Assembly (NCBI RefSeq): GCF_035621475.1
Contig: NZ_CP141799.1
Coordinates: 5,010,501 to 5,074,500 of the forward strand
Source of the DNA: Pseudomonas paeninsulae
Lineage (GTDB): Bacteria; Pseudomonadota; Gammaproteobacteria; Pseudomonadales; Pseudomonadaceae
Length of the DNA stretch: 64,000 nt
Direction: 5' to 3'
This document shows, in pieces, positions 39,302 to 49,385 of the stretch. Position 1 is the first letter of the stretch. Each line of letters opens with the position of its first letter. Made by a program: the position numbers and the translations under genes. The notes under the pieces were generated by a model. The model did not search any database. It was not told the DNA's origin and was given only the letters and a program-made list of their open reading frames with translations.

Positions 39302-40380
39302 AGGACACGGGCTTCCTGCGTAAGTCTCGCACAAGGATAGCGTAGACAGGTGAAGTGGCGGCCGTCACGGCGCTCCACGCTGAGACTGGCCCGCGGCCCG
39401 AAAAGTGCCGCAAGACGCGCATCGATATTACCCAGCGCCTGGCGTGTCCCACGCGAAGGCGGCTGCTCGTGTTGTGCCTCATAAGGGTTGCTGACGCATA
39501 ACTGGAACACCCCATCGGTATAGCTCGCCTCGACACGCACCAAGCCACCCTCGATGCGTGGCTGGATTCCATAGATCAAGGCGTTCTCCAGCAAAGGCTG
39601 CAGCGTCAGCTGCGGAATCGGCAAATCGTTAGGCACATCGACCACCTCCCACTGCAACTGTAGTCGTTCGCCGAGGCGATAGTGCTCAATCGACAAATAT
39701 CGCTTGGCCAGTTCCAACTCTTCACTCCAGGGCACCAGGCTGCCGGGGCGGGCCAGGCTGGCGCGAAACAGGTCGGACAGATCCAGCACGGCCTGCTCGG
39801 CCTTGAGCGGGTCGATCACCACCAGACTGGCGATACTGTTCAAGCTGTTGAACAGAAAGTGCGGCCGAATCCGCGCTTGCAAGGACTCGATGCGCGCACG
39901 CAACTCAGCCTGTTCCTGCTTTCGCCATTGGCTCTGCAGATAGAAATAGCGTAGCAGCAGTGCAGACATGATCATGCTGATCAGGGCGTGACGCAGGTAA
40001 AGATTGACCTCGCCAGCATGTGGCAGCGGCCCGCCGAGGTCGTAATAATCGGCCACCGCGGTGCAGGCGAGCGTCAGCCCGACCACGATCAGGCAGCACA
40101 GCACGCCGGCCAGAGCCGCACGCCAGCGCGCCAGCAAGGGCCGCAGACGACACAGCAGGGCCGCCGAAAGCAACAGGATCCACTGCACGAACAGCGAGGT
40201 CAGCGCCAGGCGCACCCAGTCGAAGCCCGGCAACATCGGCTCGGCCAGCACCAGCACCAGCACCAGCAACTCGGCCAGCAAGACCATGCTCAGCAGCGCT
40301 TCCGGCTCGCACAGCTCCGGGACGAAGAAGTCGTCGATGGCCGCCGGTGGGTTTTTATTGTTCAACCATTGAGTATCCAT
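39298..40380 (-). CDS. algZ: Sensor histidine kinase AlgZ (FimS)
   Basis: A 360-residue kinase of the HisKA_5 (LytS-like) type. Four to five membrane helices fill residues 28-145; the phospho-acceptor is His174 in RIRPHFLFNSLNSIAS. The ATP-binding part keeps LQPLLENALIYGIQP, but the glycine boxes of usual kinases are reduced, as known for FimS. An upstream open frame adds 48 residues without reason; ATG 40380 gives the known length. The partner is AlgR. Confidence 0.93.
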   Translation of the reverse strand: MDTQWLNNKNPPAAIDDFFVPELCEPEALLSMVLLAELLVLVLVLAEPMLPGFDWVRLALTSLFVQWILLLSAALLCRLRPLLARWRAALAGVLCCLIVVGLTLACTAVADYYDLGGPLPHAGEVNLYLRHALISMIMSALLLRYFYLQSQWRKQEQAELRARIESLQARIRPHFLFNSLNSIASLVVIDPLKAEQAVLDLSDLFRASLARPGSLVPWSEELELAKRYLSIEHYRLGERLQLQWEVVDVPNDLPIPQLTLQPLLENALIYGIQPRIEGGLVRVEASYTDGVFQLCVSNPYEAQHEQPPSRGTRQALGNIDARLAALFGPRASLSVERRDGRHFTCLRYPCARLTQEARVL

Positions 40381-40634
40381 CGGCGCAGTTTCCCCGTGGC
40401 TCGACCGGGCGGCAAGCGAGCCGGCTCCAGTCGGGCAAAATAAACCGCTTAAATACGGCCTTGCTCGGCAAACTGTGAGCCACGCATCACTGCCCAAGCT
40501 GTCGTCGTACGCAGCGGCCGACAAACCGACCCGGCGATTTTGCCCGCCAGCCTGTTATTATCGACGGACTTTTTCCGCCATGCCGGCCGCCACCTGCGGC
40601 CCGCCTGTTTTAGCGCATTAGCCGAGCGAAGCCC

Positions 40635-42029
40635 ATGAGCACTGAAAAAACCAATCAATCCTGGGGCGGCCGCTTCAGCGAGCCCGTCGACGCTTTCGTC
40701 GCCCGTTTCACCGCCTCCGTCGAATTCGACAAGCGCCTGTATCGCCACGACATCATGGGCTCCATCGCCCATGCGACCATGCTGGCCAAGGTCGGCGTGC
40801 TGACGGATGCCGAACGCGACAGCATCATTGATGGCCTGACCCAGATCCAGCTCGAGATCGAAGCCGGCCAGTTCGACTGGCGCGTCGACCTGGAAGACGT
40901 GCACATGAACATCGAAGCGCGCCTCACCGACCGCATCGGCGTGACCGGCAAGAAGCTGCACACCGGGCGCAGCCGTAACGACCAGGTCGCCACCGATATC
41001 CGCCTGTGGCTGCGCGACGAGATCGATCTGATCCTCGCCGAAATCAGCCGCCTGCAGCAGGGCCTGCTGGAGCAAGCCGAGCGCGAAGCCGAGGCCATCA
41101 TGCCTGGCTTCACCCACCTGCAAACCGCCCAGCCGGTGACCTTTGGTCATCACCTGCTGGCCTGGTTCGAAATGCTCAGCCGCGATTACGAGCGCCTGGT
41201 CGATTGCCGCAAGCGCACCAACCGCATGCCCCTGGGCAGCGCCGCACTGGCCGGCACCACCTACCCGATCCAGCGCGAAGTCACGGCCCAGCTACTCGGC
41301 TTCGACGCCGTCGGCGGCAACTCGCTGGACGGCGTTTCCGATCGCGACTTCGCCATTGAGTTCTGCGCCGCGGCATCGATCGCGATGATGCACCTGTCGC
41401 GCTTCTCCGAAGAGCTGGTGCTGTGGACGTCCGCGCAGTTCCAGTTTATCGACCTGCCGGATCGCTTCTGCACCGGCAGCTCGATCATGCCGCAAAAGAA
41501 AAACCCCGACGTACCCGAACTGGTGCGCGGCAAGACCGGACGCGTATTCGGCGCGCTGATGGGCCTGCTGACCTTGATGAAGGGTCAGCCGCTGGCCTAC
41601 AACAAGGACAACCAGGAAGACAAGGAACCGCTGTTCGACGCCGCCGATACCCTGCGCGACAGCCTGCGCGCCTTCGCCGACATGATTCCGGCGATCAAGC
41701 CCAAGCACGCAATCATGCGTGAGGCGGCACTGCGCGGTTTCTCCACCGCCACCGATCTGGCCGACTACCTGGTGCGCAAGGGTCTGCCGTTCCGCGACTG
41801 CCATGAGATCGTCGGCCATGCGGTGAAGCACGGCGTCAACAGCGGTAAGGACCTGGCCGAAATGAGCCTGGACGAACTGCGCCAGTTCAGCGATCAGATC
41901 GAACAGGATGTGTTTGCGGTACTGACCCTGGAAGGCTCGGTGAATGCCCGCGACCACATCGGCGGCACCGCACCGAACCAGGTGCGCGCGGCGGTCAAGC
42001 GCGGCCAGGCGCTGCTGGCTAACCGCTGA
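40635..42029 (+). CDS. argH: Argininosuccinate lyase
   Basis: A 464-residue enzyme for the last step of arginine synthesis, splitting argininosuccinate into arginine and fumarate. Motifs are [47 protein letters not shown] and the fumarase-superfamily signature [15 protein letters not shown]. Divergent from algZ over about 250 bases, as in P. aeruginosa. Confidence 0.97.
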   Translation: MSTEKTNQSWGGRFSEPVDAFVARFTASVEFDKRLYRHDIMGSIAHATMLAKVGVLTDAERDSIIDGLTQIQLEIEAGQFDWRVDLEDVHMNIEARLTDRIGVTGKKLHTGRSRNDQVATDIRLWLRDEIDLILAEISRLQQGLLEQAEREAEAIMPGFTHLQTAQPVTFGHHLLAWFEMLSRDYERLVDCRKRTNRMPLGSAALAGTTYPIQREVTAQLLGFDAVGGNSLDGVSDRDFAIEFCAAASIAMMHLSRFSEELVLWTSAQFQFIDLPDRFCTGSSIMPQKKNPDVPELVRGKTGRVFGALMGLLTLMKGQPLAYNKDNQEDKEPLFDAADTLRDSLRAFADMIPAIKPKHAIMREAALRGFSTATDLADYLVRKGLPFRDCHEIVGHAVKHGVNSGKDLAEMSLDELRQFSDQIEQDVFAVLTLEGSVNARDHIGGTAPNQVRAAVKRGQALLANR

Positions 42030-42080
42030 GCCCAGGCGGGCGGGCCACGCTTGGCCTGCCCACCCTCATACGAGACGCCG

Positions 42081-43241
42081 ATGAACGCTGACAGGCCGCC
42101 TGCCTTCGCCAACGCCTGGTTCTTCCCAGCCGCCGCCGTCTATGCGGCGCTGTTGCTGCCGCTTTCCGTGCTCGGCCTGCTCGATCATCTGCCGCCCCTG
42201 CCGGGCCTGGTCAGTGCCGCCGGTCACGCCCATGAAATGCTCTTCGGCTTTGCCCTCGCGGTGGTCGCCGGCTACCTGCTCGGCCCCCAACCCCGCGCCA
42301 TTACCCTCGGTCTGCTGACGTGCTGGCTGGCGGCGCGCCTGCTGTTCCTGTTCTGGCCGGGCTCCTGGGCCGCCGGTCTGGCGGCCGCGCTGTTTGCTGC
42401 CGGACTGAGCTGGAAGGTGGTGCCGCGCTTCCTCGGCGTGGCGAAGAAGTGGCGCAACCAGATGGTGGCGCCGCTGGTGGCCGGCCTCGCCCTGCTCAGC
42501 GTACTGATCGGCCCGCCATACAGCGCCGCCCTGACGCCGGCCCTGCTTCGCGAAGCCCTGCTCTTGTTCGCCACCCTGCTGTTCTTCATGGGCGGACGCA
42601 TCATCGTCCCGGCGCTGGCCGGTTATGCGCAGAGCCAGGGCCGCACCCTCGACGCCAGGGTTCAGCCGCGCCTGGAAGGCGGGATACTGACCTGCCTGTT
42701 GCTGGCGCTGCTGCTCGCCCCGTGGCCCTGGCCCCAGGCCGGACAGGCCAGCGGCCTGCTGCTGATCGGTGCCGGCCTGCTGGCCTTGCTGCGCCTGTTA
42801 CGCTGGCGCCCCTGGCTGTGCTGGCGGCGCGCCGACCTGCTGGTGCTGCTGGTCGGCTATGCCTGGCTGATAGCCGGCCTGCTGCTGGTCGGACTGACCC
42901 TGGCCGGCACGCCCCTGCCGCTGGACGCGGCGCTGCATGCCATCGGCGTCGGCGCACTGGGCACCCTGACCCTCGGCGTAATGGCCCGCACACGCCTGCT
43001 CTACCGCTTCCGCGATGCCAACGCACAGCCCTGGGTTCACAGCCTCGCCGGCCTGCTCAGCGCCGCCGCCCTGGCGCGGATACTGCCGCCGCTGCTGGGC
43101 CAGCCCGACCCCGCCTGGCTGCTGTTCGCCGCCGGCTGCTGGAGCCTGGCATTCGGCGCGCTGCCACTGCTGTTCTGGCAAACCCGCGGCGCTCACCCGC
43201 ACAGCCGCCGTTCCCGCCGCCCGGCGGCTGCGCCGCCTTGA
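42081..43241 (+). CDS. nnrS: NnrS family membrane protein
   Basis: A 386-residue protein with about twelve membrane helices. The hallmark GHAHEMLFGFALAVVAGYLL (residues ~49-68) carries the His pair that binds heme and copper in NnrS, followed by GLSWKVVPRFLGVAKKWRNQ and a GVMARTRLLYRFRD loop. NnrS guards against nitric oxide and is usual in denitrifiers. The start at 42081 is chosen at the family N-terminus. It follows argH by 51 bases and may be co-transcribed; no nir/nor genes are in view. Confidence 0.9.
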   Translation: MNADRPPAFANAWFFPAAAVYAALLLPLSVLGLLDHLPPLPGLVSAAGHAHEMLFGFALAVVAGYLLGPQPRAITLGLLTCWLAARLLFLFWPGSWAAGLAAALFAAGLSWKVVPRFLGVAKKWRNQMVAPLVAGLALLSVLIGPPYSAALTPALLREALLLFATLLFFMGGRIIVPALAGYAQSQGRTLDARVQPRLEGGILTCLLLALLLAPWPWPQAGQASGLLLIGAGLLALLRLLRWRPWLCWRRADLLVLLVGYAWLIAGLLLVGLTLAGTPLPLDAALHAIGVGALGTLTLGVMARTRLLYRFRDANAQPWVHSLAGLLSAAALARILPPLLGQPDPAWLLFAAGCWSLAFGALPLLFWQTRGAHPHSRRSRRPAAAPP

Positions 43242-43612
43242 TTGCCCGCTGCACCAGGAGCGCCTGCGGTCCGTTCCGGCATTGGCAATGGCAATGGCAA
43301 TGACGAGCGAACCCCGCGCCAGGACGCAAACGCGCCCTCCTGAAAGGGCCGTTTGCCGTTGACTGACGTACCGATGGCGGGCTAGCCAAATGCAGTGGCT
43401 GCAACTGGCGATTGAACAGCACTTGCAACCCCTAACGAGTGCATAGCCTTGATGAAACAGCCGTTCGCCGCCCCCTCCCTCGGGAAGAACGGCTGCGCGT
43501 CGCCCTGCCCGGCGGCGAGGAAAAAGTACTCGTCATCAGTCCATCCGAGGGGATACCGGGCATCGTGATCAACTGCCAACTCGGCAGGCCCGCCCCCTAA
43601 GCCTAGATTTCC
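43242..43612. other. Intergenic region after nnrS with short repeat and coding-like fragment
   Basis: About 370 bases. GGCAAT occurs three times in tandem at 43284-43301. A plus-strand frame from GTG ~43433 to TAA near 43600 reads REERLRVALPGGEEKVLVIS then PSEGIPGIVINCQL; it is coding-like in composition but has no ribosome site and no family that I recognise, and may be a gene tail left over. Confidence 0.4.
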
Positions 43613-45268
43613 TCAGATACGGAACTGGCCAACTAATGCCTGTAATTGCTCGGCCAAGCGTGCCAGCTCTTCGCTGGCGGCTGCAGTGTGCTGCGCACCC
43701 ACGCTTGTCTGTTCGGCGACCAGGCTGACCGTGACGACATTACGGTTGATTTCCTCGGCGACGGAGCTTTGCTCCTCGGCGGCGGATGCGATCTGGCCAT
43801 TCATGTCGTTGATGGTGGCAACGGCACGGGTGATGGACTCCAGCGTCGTGCCGGCTCGAGCCACCTGCTTTACGCTGTCCTGGGCCCGGTTGCGGCTAGC
43901 GCCCATGACCTTCACCGCATTGGCGGAACCCGTTTGTAGATGTTCGATCATCGTCTGAATTTCGCCGGTTGATTGCTGCGTACGCAAAGCCAGGGTACGC
44001 ACCTCGTCGGCCACTACTGCAAAACCACGACCCTGCTCTCCCGCGCGTGCGGCCTCAATAGCGGCGTTGAGGGCCAACAGATTGATCTGCTCGGCAATAC
44101 CGCGGATCACCTCCAGCACGCCACCTATCTTGTCAGTGTCTTGCTCCAGCTGAAGGATGACAGCCGACCCTTGCTCCACCTCCTTGGCGAGGAAATCGAT
44201 GGCATCGATGGTTCGACTGACCTCCTGGCGCCCATCTGCGGCTTCCAGATCTGCCTTTTGTGCCGCCTCTGCAGCCCCGGCAGCGCTGCGCGCCACCTCC
44301 TGAACGGTGGCAGCCATCTCATGCATGGCCGTTGCCACCTGCTCGATCTCCGATTGTTGCCGACGAATGCCCGCGCCGGTTTGCTGGTTCACCGTGGACG
44401 TCTCTTCCGCCGCGGCTGCAAGCTGAGTGGTGGCGGCGGAAAGCTGCAGCAGCATGCCGTGAAAACGCTCGCGCATAAGGTTGAAGGCACGCGCAATTCG
44501 GCCCAGTTCGTCGTTACCCTGGTAGTTCGCCTGAACAGTAAGATCGCCTTCAGCCATCTGCCCGCTGACCCGCTCGAGTTCGGCAACGGCGCGGCTGATG
44601 GCGGCAATGATGCCCCAGGCCAGGGCGATACCGAGGCTAATAGCCACGGTAAGCAGGACAAGCATGCTAGTGCGGATCAGGCGGTACTCGTTTTCAGCCG
44701 CGGCAAACTCCGCCTTGGCCAAATCCAGTTGCAGCTGCAGAAGCGCCTCCGCAGCGGCGGCCGCCGCAGAGAAGGTCGACTCGAGGCGGTTCAATGTGAG
44801 ACTGCCGGCTGCATCAAACTGGCCGCCAGTGACAGCCGCAATGGCCGCGCGCAGGCCATCGCTGACGAAGATCGCTCGCTTGCTGGCGAAGTCCTGCGCC
44901 AACGCTTGCTCCTCACGTCCTCTGGAACCAGCCATGTAGGCTTGCCAGATAGCGCCGATTTTCTCGATATTGCCGTCGATCATATCGATATGCAGGTCGA
45001 CCGGGTGCTGATGCAGCGACTTATAGCCGCTTCGTGGGTCATGCTGTAGGGCGAGAAGCCCTTGGATACGGTTATCTCGCAGCAAGCTCATGATCTGACC
45101 AATCTTGCCCGTGGCAACCAATTGGTCACGGTAGACGCCATTGAGTGACGTGTTGGAGTTGAACATACCCTTGAGCCCTAACGCGCCCATGACAACCATC
45201 AACAGCGCCAAAAGACCGATCAACGCTATAAGGCGGGTCTTGATGCTGAAGTTATTAAGTACTCTCAT
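43613..45268 (-). CDS. Methyl-accepting chemotaxis protein
   Basis: A 551-residue chemoreceptor. TM1 is ~12-31; the periplasmic ligand domain (32-200) is a four-helix bundle of the 4HB_MCP/TarH type; TM2 is ~201-224; HAMP is ~225-270. The signalling domain has the hairpin tip [20 protein letters not shown] with [18 protein letters not shown] (389-428). No C-terminal CheR/CheB docking pentapeptide (ends GQFRI). GGGAG precedes ATG 45268. The ligand is unknown. It sits 49 bases beyond the large GGDEF-EAL gene on the same strand and may share its transcript. Confidence 0.93.
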   Translation of the reverse strand: MRVLNNFSIKTRLIALIGLLALLMVVMGALGLKGMFNSNTSLNGVYRDQLVATGKIGQIMSLLRDNRIQGLLALQHDPRSGYKSLHQHPVDLHIDMIDGNIEKIGAIWQAYMAGSRGREEQALAQDFASKRAIFVSDGLRAAIAAVTGGQFDAAGSLTLNRLESTFSAAAAAAEALLQLQLDLAKAEFAAAENEYRLIRTSMLVLLTVAISLGIALAWGIIAAISRAVAELERVSGQMAEGDLTVQANYQGNDELGRIARAFNLMRERFHGMLLQLSAATTQLAAAAEETSTVNQQTGAGIRRQQSEIEQVATAMHEMAATVQEVARSAAGAAEAAQKADLEAADGRQEVSRTIDAIDFLAKEVEQGSAVILQLEQDTDKIGGVLEVIRGIAEQINLLALNAAIEAARAGEQGRGFAVVADEVRTLALRTQQSTGEIQTMIEHLQTGSANAVKVMGASRNRAQDSVKQVARAGTTLESITRAVATINDMNGQIASAAEEQSSVAEEINRNVVTVSLVAEQTSVGAQHTAAASEELARLAEQLQALVGQFRI

Positions 45269-45317
45269 GTGCCGCTCCCTTTATTGTTGTTATTAATTAT
45301 TTGCCGCCGGCCCGACT

Positions 45318-48300
45318 TCAAATACCCGTCCATGAACTAAACAGGCACGCCAGTTCAGCGGCCGGTATGGGCTTACTGAAATAGAAACCTTGCACTTCGT
45401 CGCAACCGTAGGTGCGCAACACATCCAACTGCGCTTTCGTCTCCGCGCCCTCGGCAATGACTTTCAGATCCAGGTTGTGAGCCAGCGAAATAATGGTTTT
45501 GACAATGCTTGCGCCGTGCGCGCTCGACGTCAGATCGTTGACGAACGATCGATCGATTTTCAGATTATCCAGCGGAAACTGGCGCAGGTAGTTGAGCGAG
45601 GAATAACCCATGCCGAAATCATCTAGGGCCAGATGCAAACCCAGCGCCTTGAATTCCAATAGCACAGGGATGATCTTTTCTGGCTCCTGCATGATCGCGG
45701 TTTCGGTAAGTTCCAACTCCAGGTAACGGGCTTCCATAGCGGTTTCTTGCAAAGCCTCTGCCACGACGGCGAGCAGATCGTGGCGGCGGAGCTGATGCGC
45801 AGAAATATTCACCGCGACCTTGACCGGGGGTAATCCTGCCGCCCGCCAGGCCTGCTGCTGGGCGCAGGCGGTCTTAATCACCCAGGCGCCAATGGGAATA
45901 ATGAGTCCACTCTCCTCGGCGATGGGGATGAACTGCGCGGGCGAAAGAAGCCCCCGCGCGGGGTGTTGCCAGCGCAGCAGGGCCTCGACGCCAACGATCT
46001 CACCACTGGGCAGATCCACTTGCGGCTGGTAATGCAACAGCAGCTCATCACGCTCCAGAGCAAAACGCAGGTCGGACGCCAGCGCCAGCCGTTCCCGGCT
46101 ATGGATATTTAGTTCTTCCGTATAGAAGTGGAACTGATTGCGTCCTTCAAACTTGGCCCGGTACATGGCCAAGTCGACATTTTTAAGCAACACCTCCTCG
46201 CGCGTACCGTCCTGAGGATAGAGGCTGATACCGATGCTGACCCCGATATGCAACTCCTGGCGGTCGATCACAAAGGGGCTGGCAAGCGCACTCAGAATTT
46301 TTCCCGCGACAAGACTGGCATCCGCCACTTTCACCAGACCGGGAAGCACGATGACAAACTCGTCGCCGCCCATACGCGCCACCGTGTCGGCTTTGCGCAC
46401 CAGGGAACACAGCCGCTCGGCGACTGCCTGCAACAATGCATCACCGGCCGGATGACCCAGGCTGTCGTTAATCACTTTGAAACCGTCGAGGTCGAGCAAC
46501 AACAAGGCTGCCGCCCGCCCGCTACGCTCTGCCGAGGCGATCGCCTGCTTGATACGGTCACTCAGCAAGCTCCTGTTGGCCAAGCCGGTCAGCACGTCGT
46601 GAGTGGCCTGATGCATGAGTTGTTGCGCATAGCCCTGGCGTGCGGAATTAGCCCGCAACGCGGTAATGCCGTAAGCCAAACTGCCGGCCAGCTCCTCCAC
46701 TATCCTGATTTCACTGGCGGTAAAGGCCGCGGCGTCCTGCGCATAGATGGTCAGCGCACCAATAACTTTACGTTCTGTTATGAGCGGCAACGCCATGCCC
46801 GACTGGATGCCATGCTTGATCAAAAAATCACGCCACGGCGGATACTGCATGTTGCTTTGCCCATATTTTATAACGGCGGTACGACCCGTTCTGATGGCGG
46901 TTCCGGTAACGCCACTGCCACGCGCCGAATCATCCCAACTTAACTCACCGACCGTGAAGGGCAGCGCCCCGTCCACCGCCTCCTTTTTGGCCGCGGGTCG
47001 CACCAACTTGCTCGCCTCATCATCTGCATAACCGACCCAGACAAAAGGGTGCCCGCTTAGCTGCTGCACAATGCCGCAAATTTCGGTCAGTAACGCAGAC
47101 TCATCGGTGGCGCGAATCAGCGCCTGATTACAAGCGCTTAACACCTTCAACGCGCGCTCGTCCCGCTTGCGCTCGGTGATATCGAGCATGATGCCGATCG
47201 TGGCGGTCTTACCGTCGACGTCCATCTTTGAGCCAAACACCTCTACATCGAAGGTTGCGCCATCCTTTTTCCGGCCTTGCATTTCGTAGTTAACCGCACG
47301 GGCTTCGCCGAACAGGCGTTTCTGAATATTCGATTCAACCAGGTTGCGATCGGCCTCGCTGGCGATGTCGAGAACGCCCAGCGACGCGATCATCTCGCCT
47401 TGGGTATAGGAAAACATCTCGGCCATTTTCAAATTGACATATTGAAACCTGTGCTCCTGGACGATGTACACGCCCACCACCGAATTTTCCGCGAGCCCCC
47501 GAAAGATCGACTCTGCCCGCTGTAAGCGCTGCCGATCGAGGTCGATACTGGTAATCAATTCTTCAATCTGCTGCGCACTGAAATTGAAGGCTGCGGCCAA
47601 CTCACCTATTTCGTCAGTGCCGCAAAAATTCGAGCGTACGCCGTAATCCCCCGCACCGAGCCTTCGGCTGTACCGGGCCAGGTCGCGAAGCGGGTGGACA
47701 ATCTGCTTGCGGGCAAGCAGGAAAATGCCAAACAGCACTAATACATCCACCACCACCAGCGCGTAGACCACCTGCAGGCCGCGTTCTTGTGTTTGCTGCG
47801 CCTCAATGGTCAACGCCTGAACAATCGCCTCTGCAATTTTCAGCAGTTGTCCCGCCTCGGTGTGGACGCGAGCCAACTCGGCGGTCACCTCTCCAGGGAG
47901 GGTACGCATTTCGAGAAGAGATTCGATGTGACTGCGATAGGAGTGCCACTTCGGCCGGATCGACGCCACCAACGGGGTTATCTGTGTCGATAAGGTCATG
48001 GCGTTATGGCTAAATACGTTGCCGCCCAGCTCCAGGCCACTCAAATGCATTTCGAAGGCGTCAATGGTGGCGACGGCCTGCTCTTGCCTGTGCCCTTCCA
48101 GGCGTAACACCAGGCTGGTTTCGAAGGCGATTTTCTGACTCAGCACGCGTAACTTGCCGGCTTGACCAACCGTCTCCGCCACCCCTTTGAGGTCGCGCAG
48201 CATCGTTTGCACCACGATCACATTGGCGACAGCGACCAGCAATATCACCAAAAAATTGATCACCATTTTTTGGTTGACATTGAACCGTGGCCAACGGCTC

Positions 48301-48344
48301 TGCGATGCCCGTTTCGGGTGTACCTCGGCCACTTCAGTTGGCAT
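45318..48344 (-). CDS. PilJ_N-HAMP-PAS-GAF-GGDEF-EAL cyclic-di-GMP protein
   Basis: A 1008-residue membrane sensor. Residues 27-47 and 192-211 are membrane helices around a nitrate/type IV pilus-type sensor (DLKGVAETVGQAGKLRVLSQ). HAMP follows (~212-265), PAS with PAC (~277-395), GAF (~405-560), GGDEF (~575-735; MGGDEF at 658-663, I-site RKAD five residues before it) and EAL (~755-1005; VEALLRW, DDFGMGYSSL). All key residues for synthesis and breakdown of c-di-GMP are present, so either or both may be active. GGAGGGAG before ATG 48344 decides the start over one 15 bases upstream. Confidence 0.93.
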   Translation of the reverse strand: MPTEVAEVHPKRASQSRWPRFNVNQKMVINFLVILLVAVANVIVVQTMLRDLKGVAETVGQAGKLRVLSQKIAFETSLVLRLEGHRQEQAVATIDAFEMHLSGLELGGNVFSHNAMTLSTQITPLVASIRPKWHSYRSHIESLLEMRTLPGEVTAELARVHTEAGQLLKIAEAIVQALTIEAQQTQERGLQVVYALVVVDVLVLFGIFLLARKQIVHPLRDLARYSRRLGAGDYGVRSNFCGTDEIGELAAAFNFSAQQIEELITSIDLDRQRLQRAESIFRGLAENSVVGVYIVQEHRFQYVNLKMAEMFSYTQGEMIASLGVLDIASEADRNLVESNIQKRLFGEARAVNYEMQGRKKDGATFDVEVFGSKMDVDGKTATIGIMLDITERKRDERALKVLSACNQALIRATDESALLTEICGIVQQLSGHPFVWVGYADDEASKLVRPAAKKEAVDGALPFTVGELSWDDSARGSGVTGTAIRTGRTAVIKYGQSNMQYPPWRDFLIKHGIQSGMALPLITERKVIGALTIYAQDAAAFTASEIRIVEELAGSLAYGITALRANSARQGYAQQLMHQATHDVLTGLANRSLLSDRIKQAIASAERSGRAAALLLLDLDGFKVINDSLGHPAGDALLQAVAERLCSLVRKADTVARMGGDEFVIVLPGLVKVADASLVAGKILSALASPFVIDRQELHIGVSIGISLYPQDGTREEVLLKNVDLAMYRAKFEGRNQFHFYTEELNIHSRERLALASDLRFALERDELLLHYQPQVDLPSGEIVGVEALLRWQHPARGLLSPAQFIPIAEESGLIIPIGAWVIKTACAQQQAWRAAGLPPVKVAVNISAHQLRRHDLLAVVAEALQETAMEARYLELELTETAIMQEPEKIIPVLLEFKALGLHLALDDFGMGYSSLNYLRQFPLDNLKIDRSFVNDLTSSAHGASIVKTIISLAHNLDLKVIAEGAETKAQLDVLRTYGCDEVQGFYFSKPIPAAELACLFSSWTGI

Positions 48345-48463
48345 GGCGACTCCCTCCATAAAAACGTTCTAACGTCAGGGTCAACAGTTCTCCTTTTTTG
48401 CGTCTCGCCGCAAATGGCGCTCAAAGGTTGTGAACGGGAGCTACACAAACCAGGGGGAGTTTA

Positions 48464-48604
48464 GTGAGCCAAATGGCTCCATTTCTGACATGGCACAACG
48501 TCAGCGGCTGGCACCTGGAGACGGTCGCCGTAATCGAGGACTTTTTCACGATCCTTCAGGCCACAAGGGAACAGGCCATGCACGGCCATAGCCATAAAGC
48601 CTGA
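48464..48604 (+). CDS. Candidate small protein (46 aa)
   Basis: A short frame with a very good ribosome site (GGGGGAG four bases before GTG 48464). The product starts VSQMAPFLTWHNVSGWHLET and ends HGHSHKA. No family is recognised. It lies in a scar region and could be a true small gene or a leftover start of a deleted one. Confidence 0.3.
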   Translation: MSQMAPFLTWHNVSGWHLETVAVIEDFFTILQATREQAMHGHSHKA

Positions 48605-48841
48605 TTAGCTGGAGGGTGGCCCTAGCGGTCTTACCAATACCGCATACCATGTAGTGGCATATTGACACCGATCAATACTGCGCCTCACGTCGCGCGCGTC
48701 GTTACCGTCCGGCCTGCCATTGCGTAGAGCAAACCGAACCTGGCCGGGAAGGTTCTGAGCGCCCGACACAGCTGGCCGAGCGGCGCGGGCGCGGCGTTTG
48801 CGCAAAGCGATGGCAGCAGAACCGCTGCATGCCGACTCGGC
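48605..48841. other. Gene-poor stretch in the scar region
   Basis: About 240 bases without a convincing gene. Nothing is recognised in it apart from the edge of the duplicated leader that follows. Confidence 0.4.
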
Positions 48842-48882
48842 GCTGGCACACTGCAGATAAGCCAGCCATGAACGAAGACACA
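48842..48882 (+). repeat. Partial copy of the leader and start of the gene at 50193
   Basis: GCTGGCACACTGCA at 48842-48855 is identical to 50154-50167, and the next bases (GATAAGCCAGCCATGAACGAA) match 50181-50203 closely, with a 13-base piece missing between. It copies the untranslated leader and first codons of the downstream gene and stops at the inverted repeat. Confidence 0.6.
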
Positions 48883-48927
48883 GGGGTCAGGTCTTCTTGG
48901 AAAAAGCAAAAGACAAGACCTGACCCC
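48883..48927. repeat. 13-bp inverted repeat GGGGTCAGGTCTT
   Basis: GGGGTCAGGTCTT (48883-48895) and its perfect reverse complement (48915-48927) enclose a 19-base loop. It sits exactly where the TpsB fragment ends. From memory, repeats of this sequence flank REP-type (Y1) transposases in several gammaproteobacteria, so it is likely a non-autonomous mobile palindrome. Confidence 0.7.
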
Positions 48928-49338
48928 GGCCACTCTCGCTCTTCTGGCCGCTGAGCAGGCTGTCGAAACTCAGCGACTCGCCCCATAGCTGGAAGGGCTG
49001 CAGGTAACTCAGGGTCAGGCTGTACTTGTTGTAGTGGGCGACCGGCTCGCCGCCGTACGGATCACCACTGCGCTGCGCGTCGAAGGCGCGGCCAATACGC
49101 CGGCCGTGGTTGAAGCCCAGTTGCGCCTCGGACAAGCGCTGGCTGGAGACGTCGATCAGATCGCCGAGGATAAAATCGCGCGCGCGCAGATGGCTGACGC
49201 CGAAGTTGACCGCGGTTTTTCTCAGGCTGTCGCGGTGCAGCACGCGCTCGGCGCGCTGGCCGTGGGTCTTGCTGTCACCGTCCAGGTCGAAGGCGAAGCC
49301 ATTGGCCTGACTCAATGCAGGAGGCCGCGCCAGTCACT
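48928..49338 (-). pseudogene. Fragment of a TpsB (ShlB/FhaC-type) two-partner secretion transporter
   Basis: An open stretch of ~135 residues without a usual start. It reads ALSQANGFAFDLDGDSKTHG, later RARDFILGDLIDVSSQRLSE, and YNKYSLTLSYLQPFQLWGES then LSFDSLLSGQKSE, all of which are beta-barrel segments of the hemolysin-activator (TpsB) family. The POTRA domains before it and the rest of the barrel after it are missing; the right end meets a TGA, the left end runs into the inverted repeat. No TpsA exoprotein is near. Confidence 0.7.
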
Positions 49339-49385
49339 GCGTCAATTCAGCGCAGTGGGTCGGCAATTGCAGATTGTGCGCACAT

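Noticed and set aside
48605..48841. Minus-strand ORFs in the scar region
   Set aside because: Arg- and Pro-rich frames without start signals; they look like random frames in GC-rich DNA.
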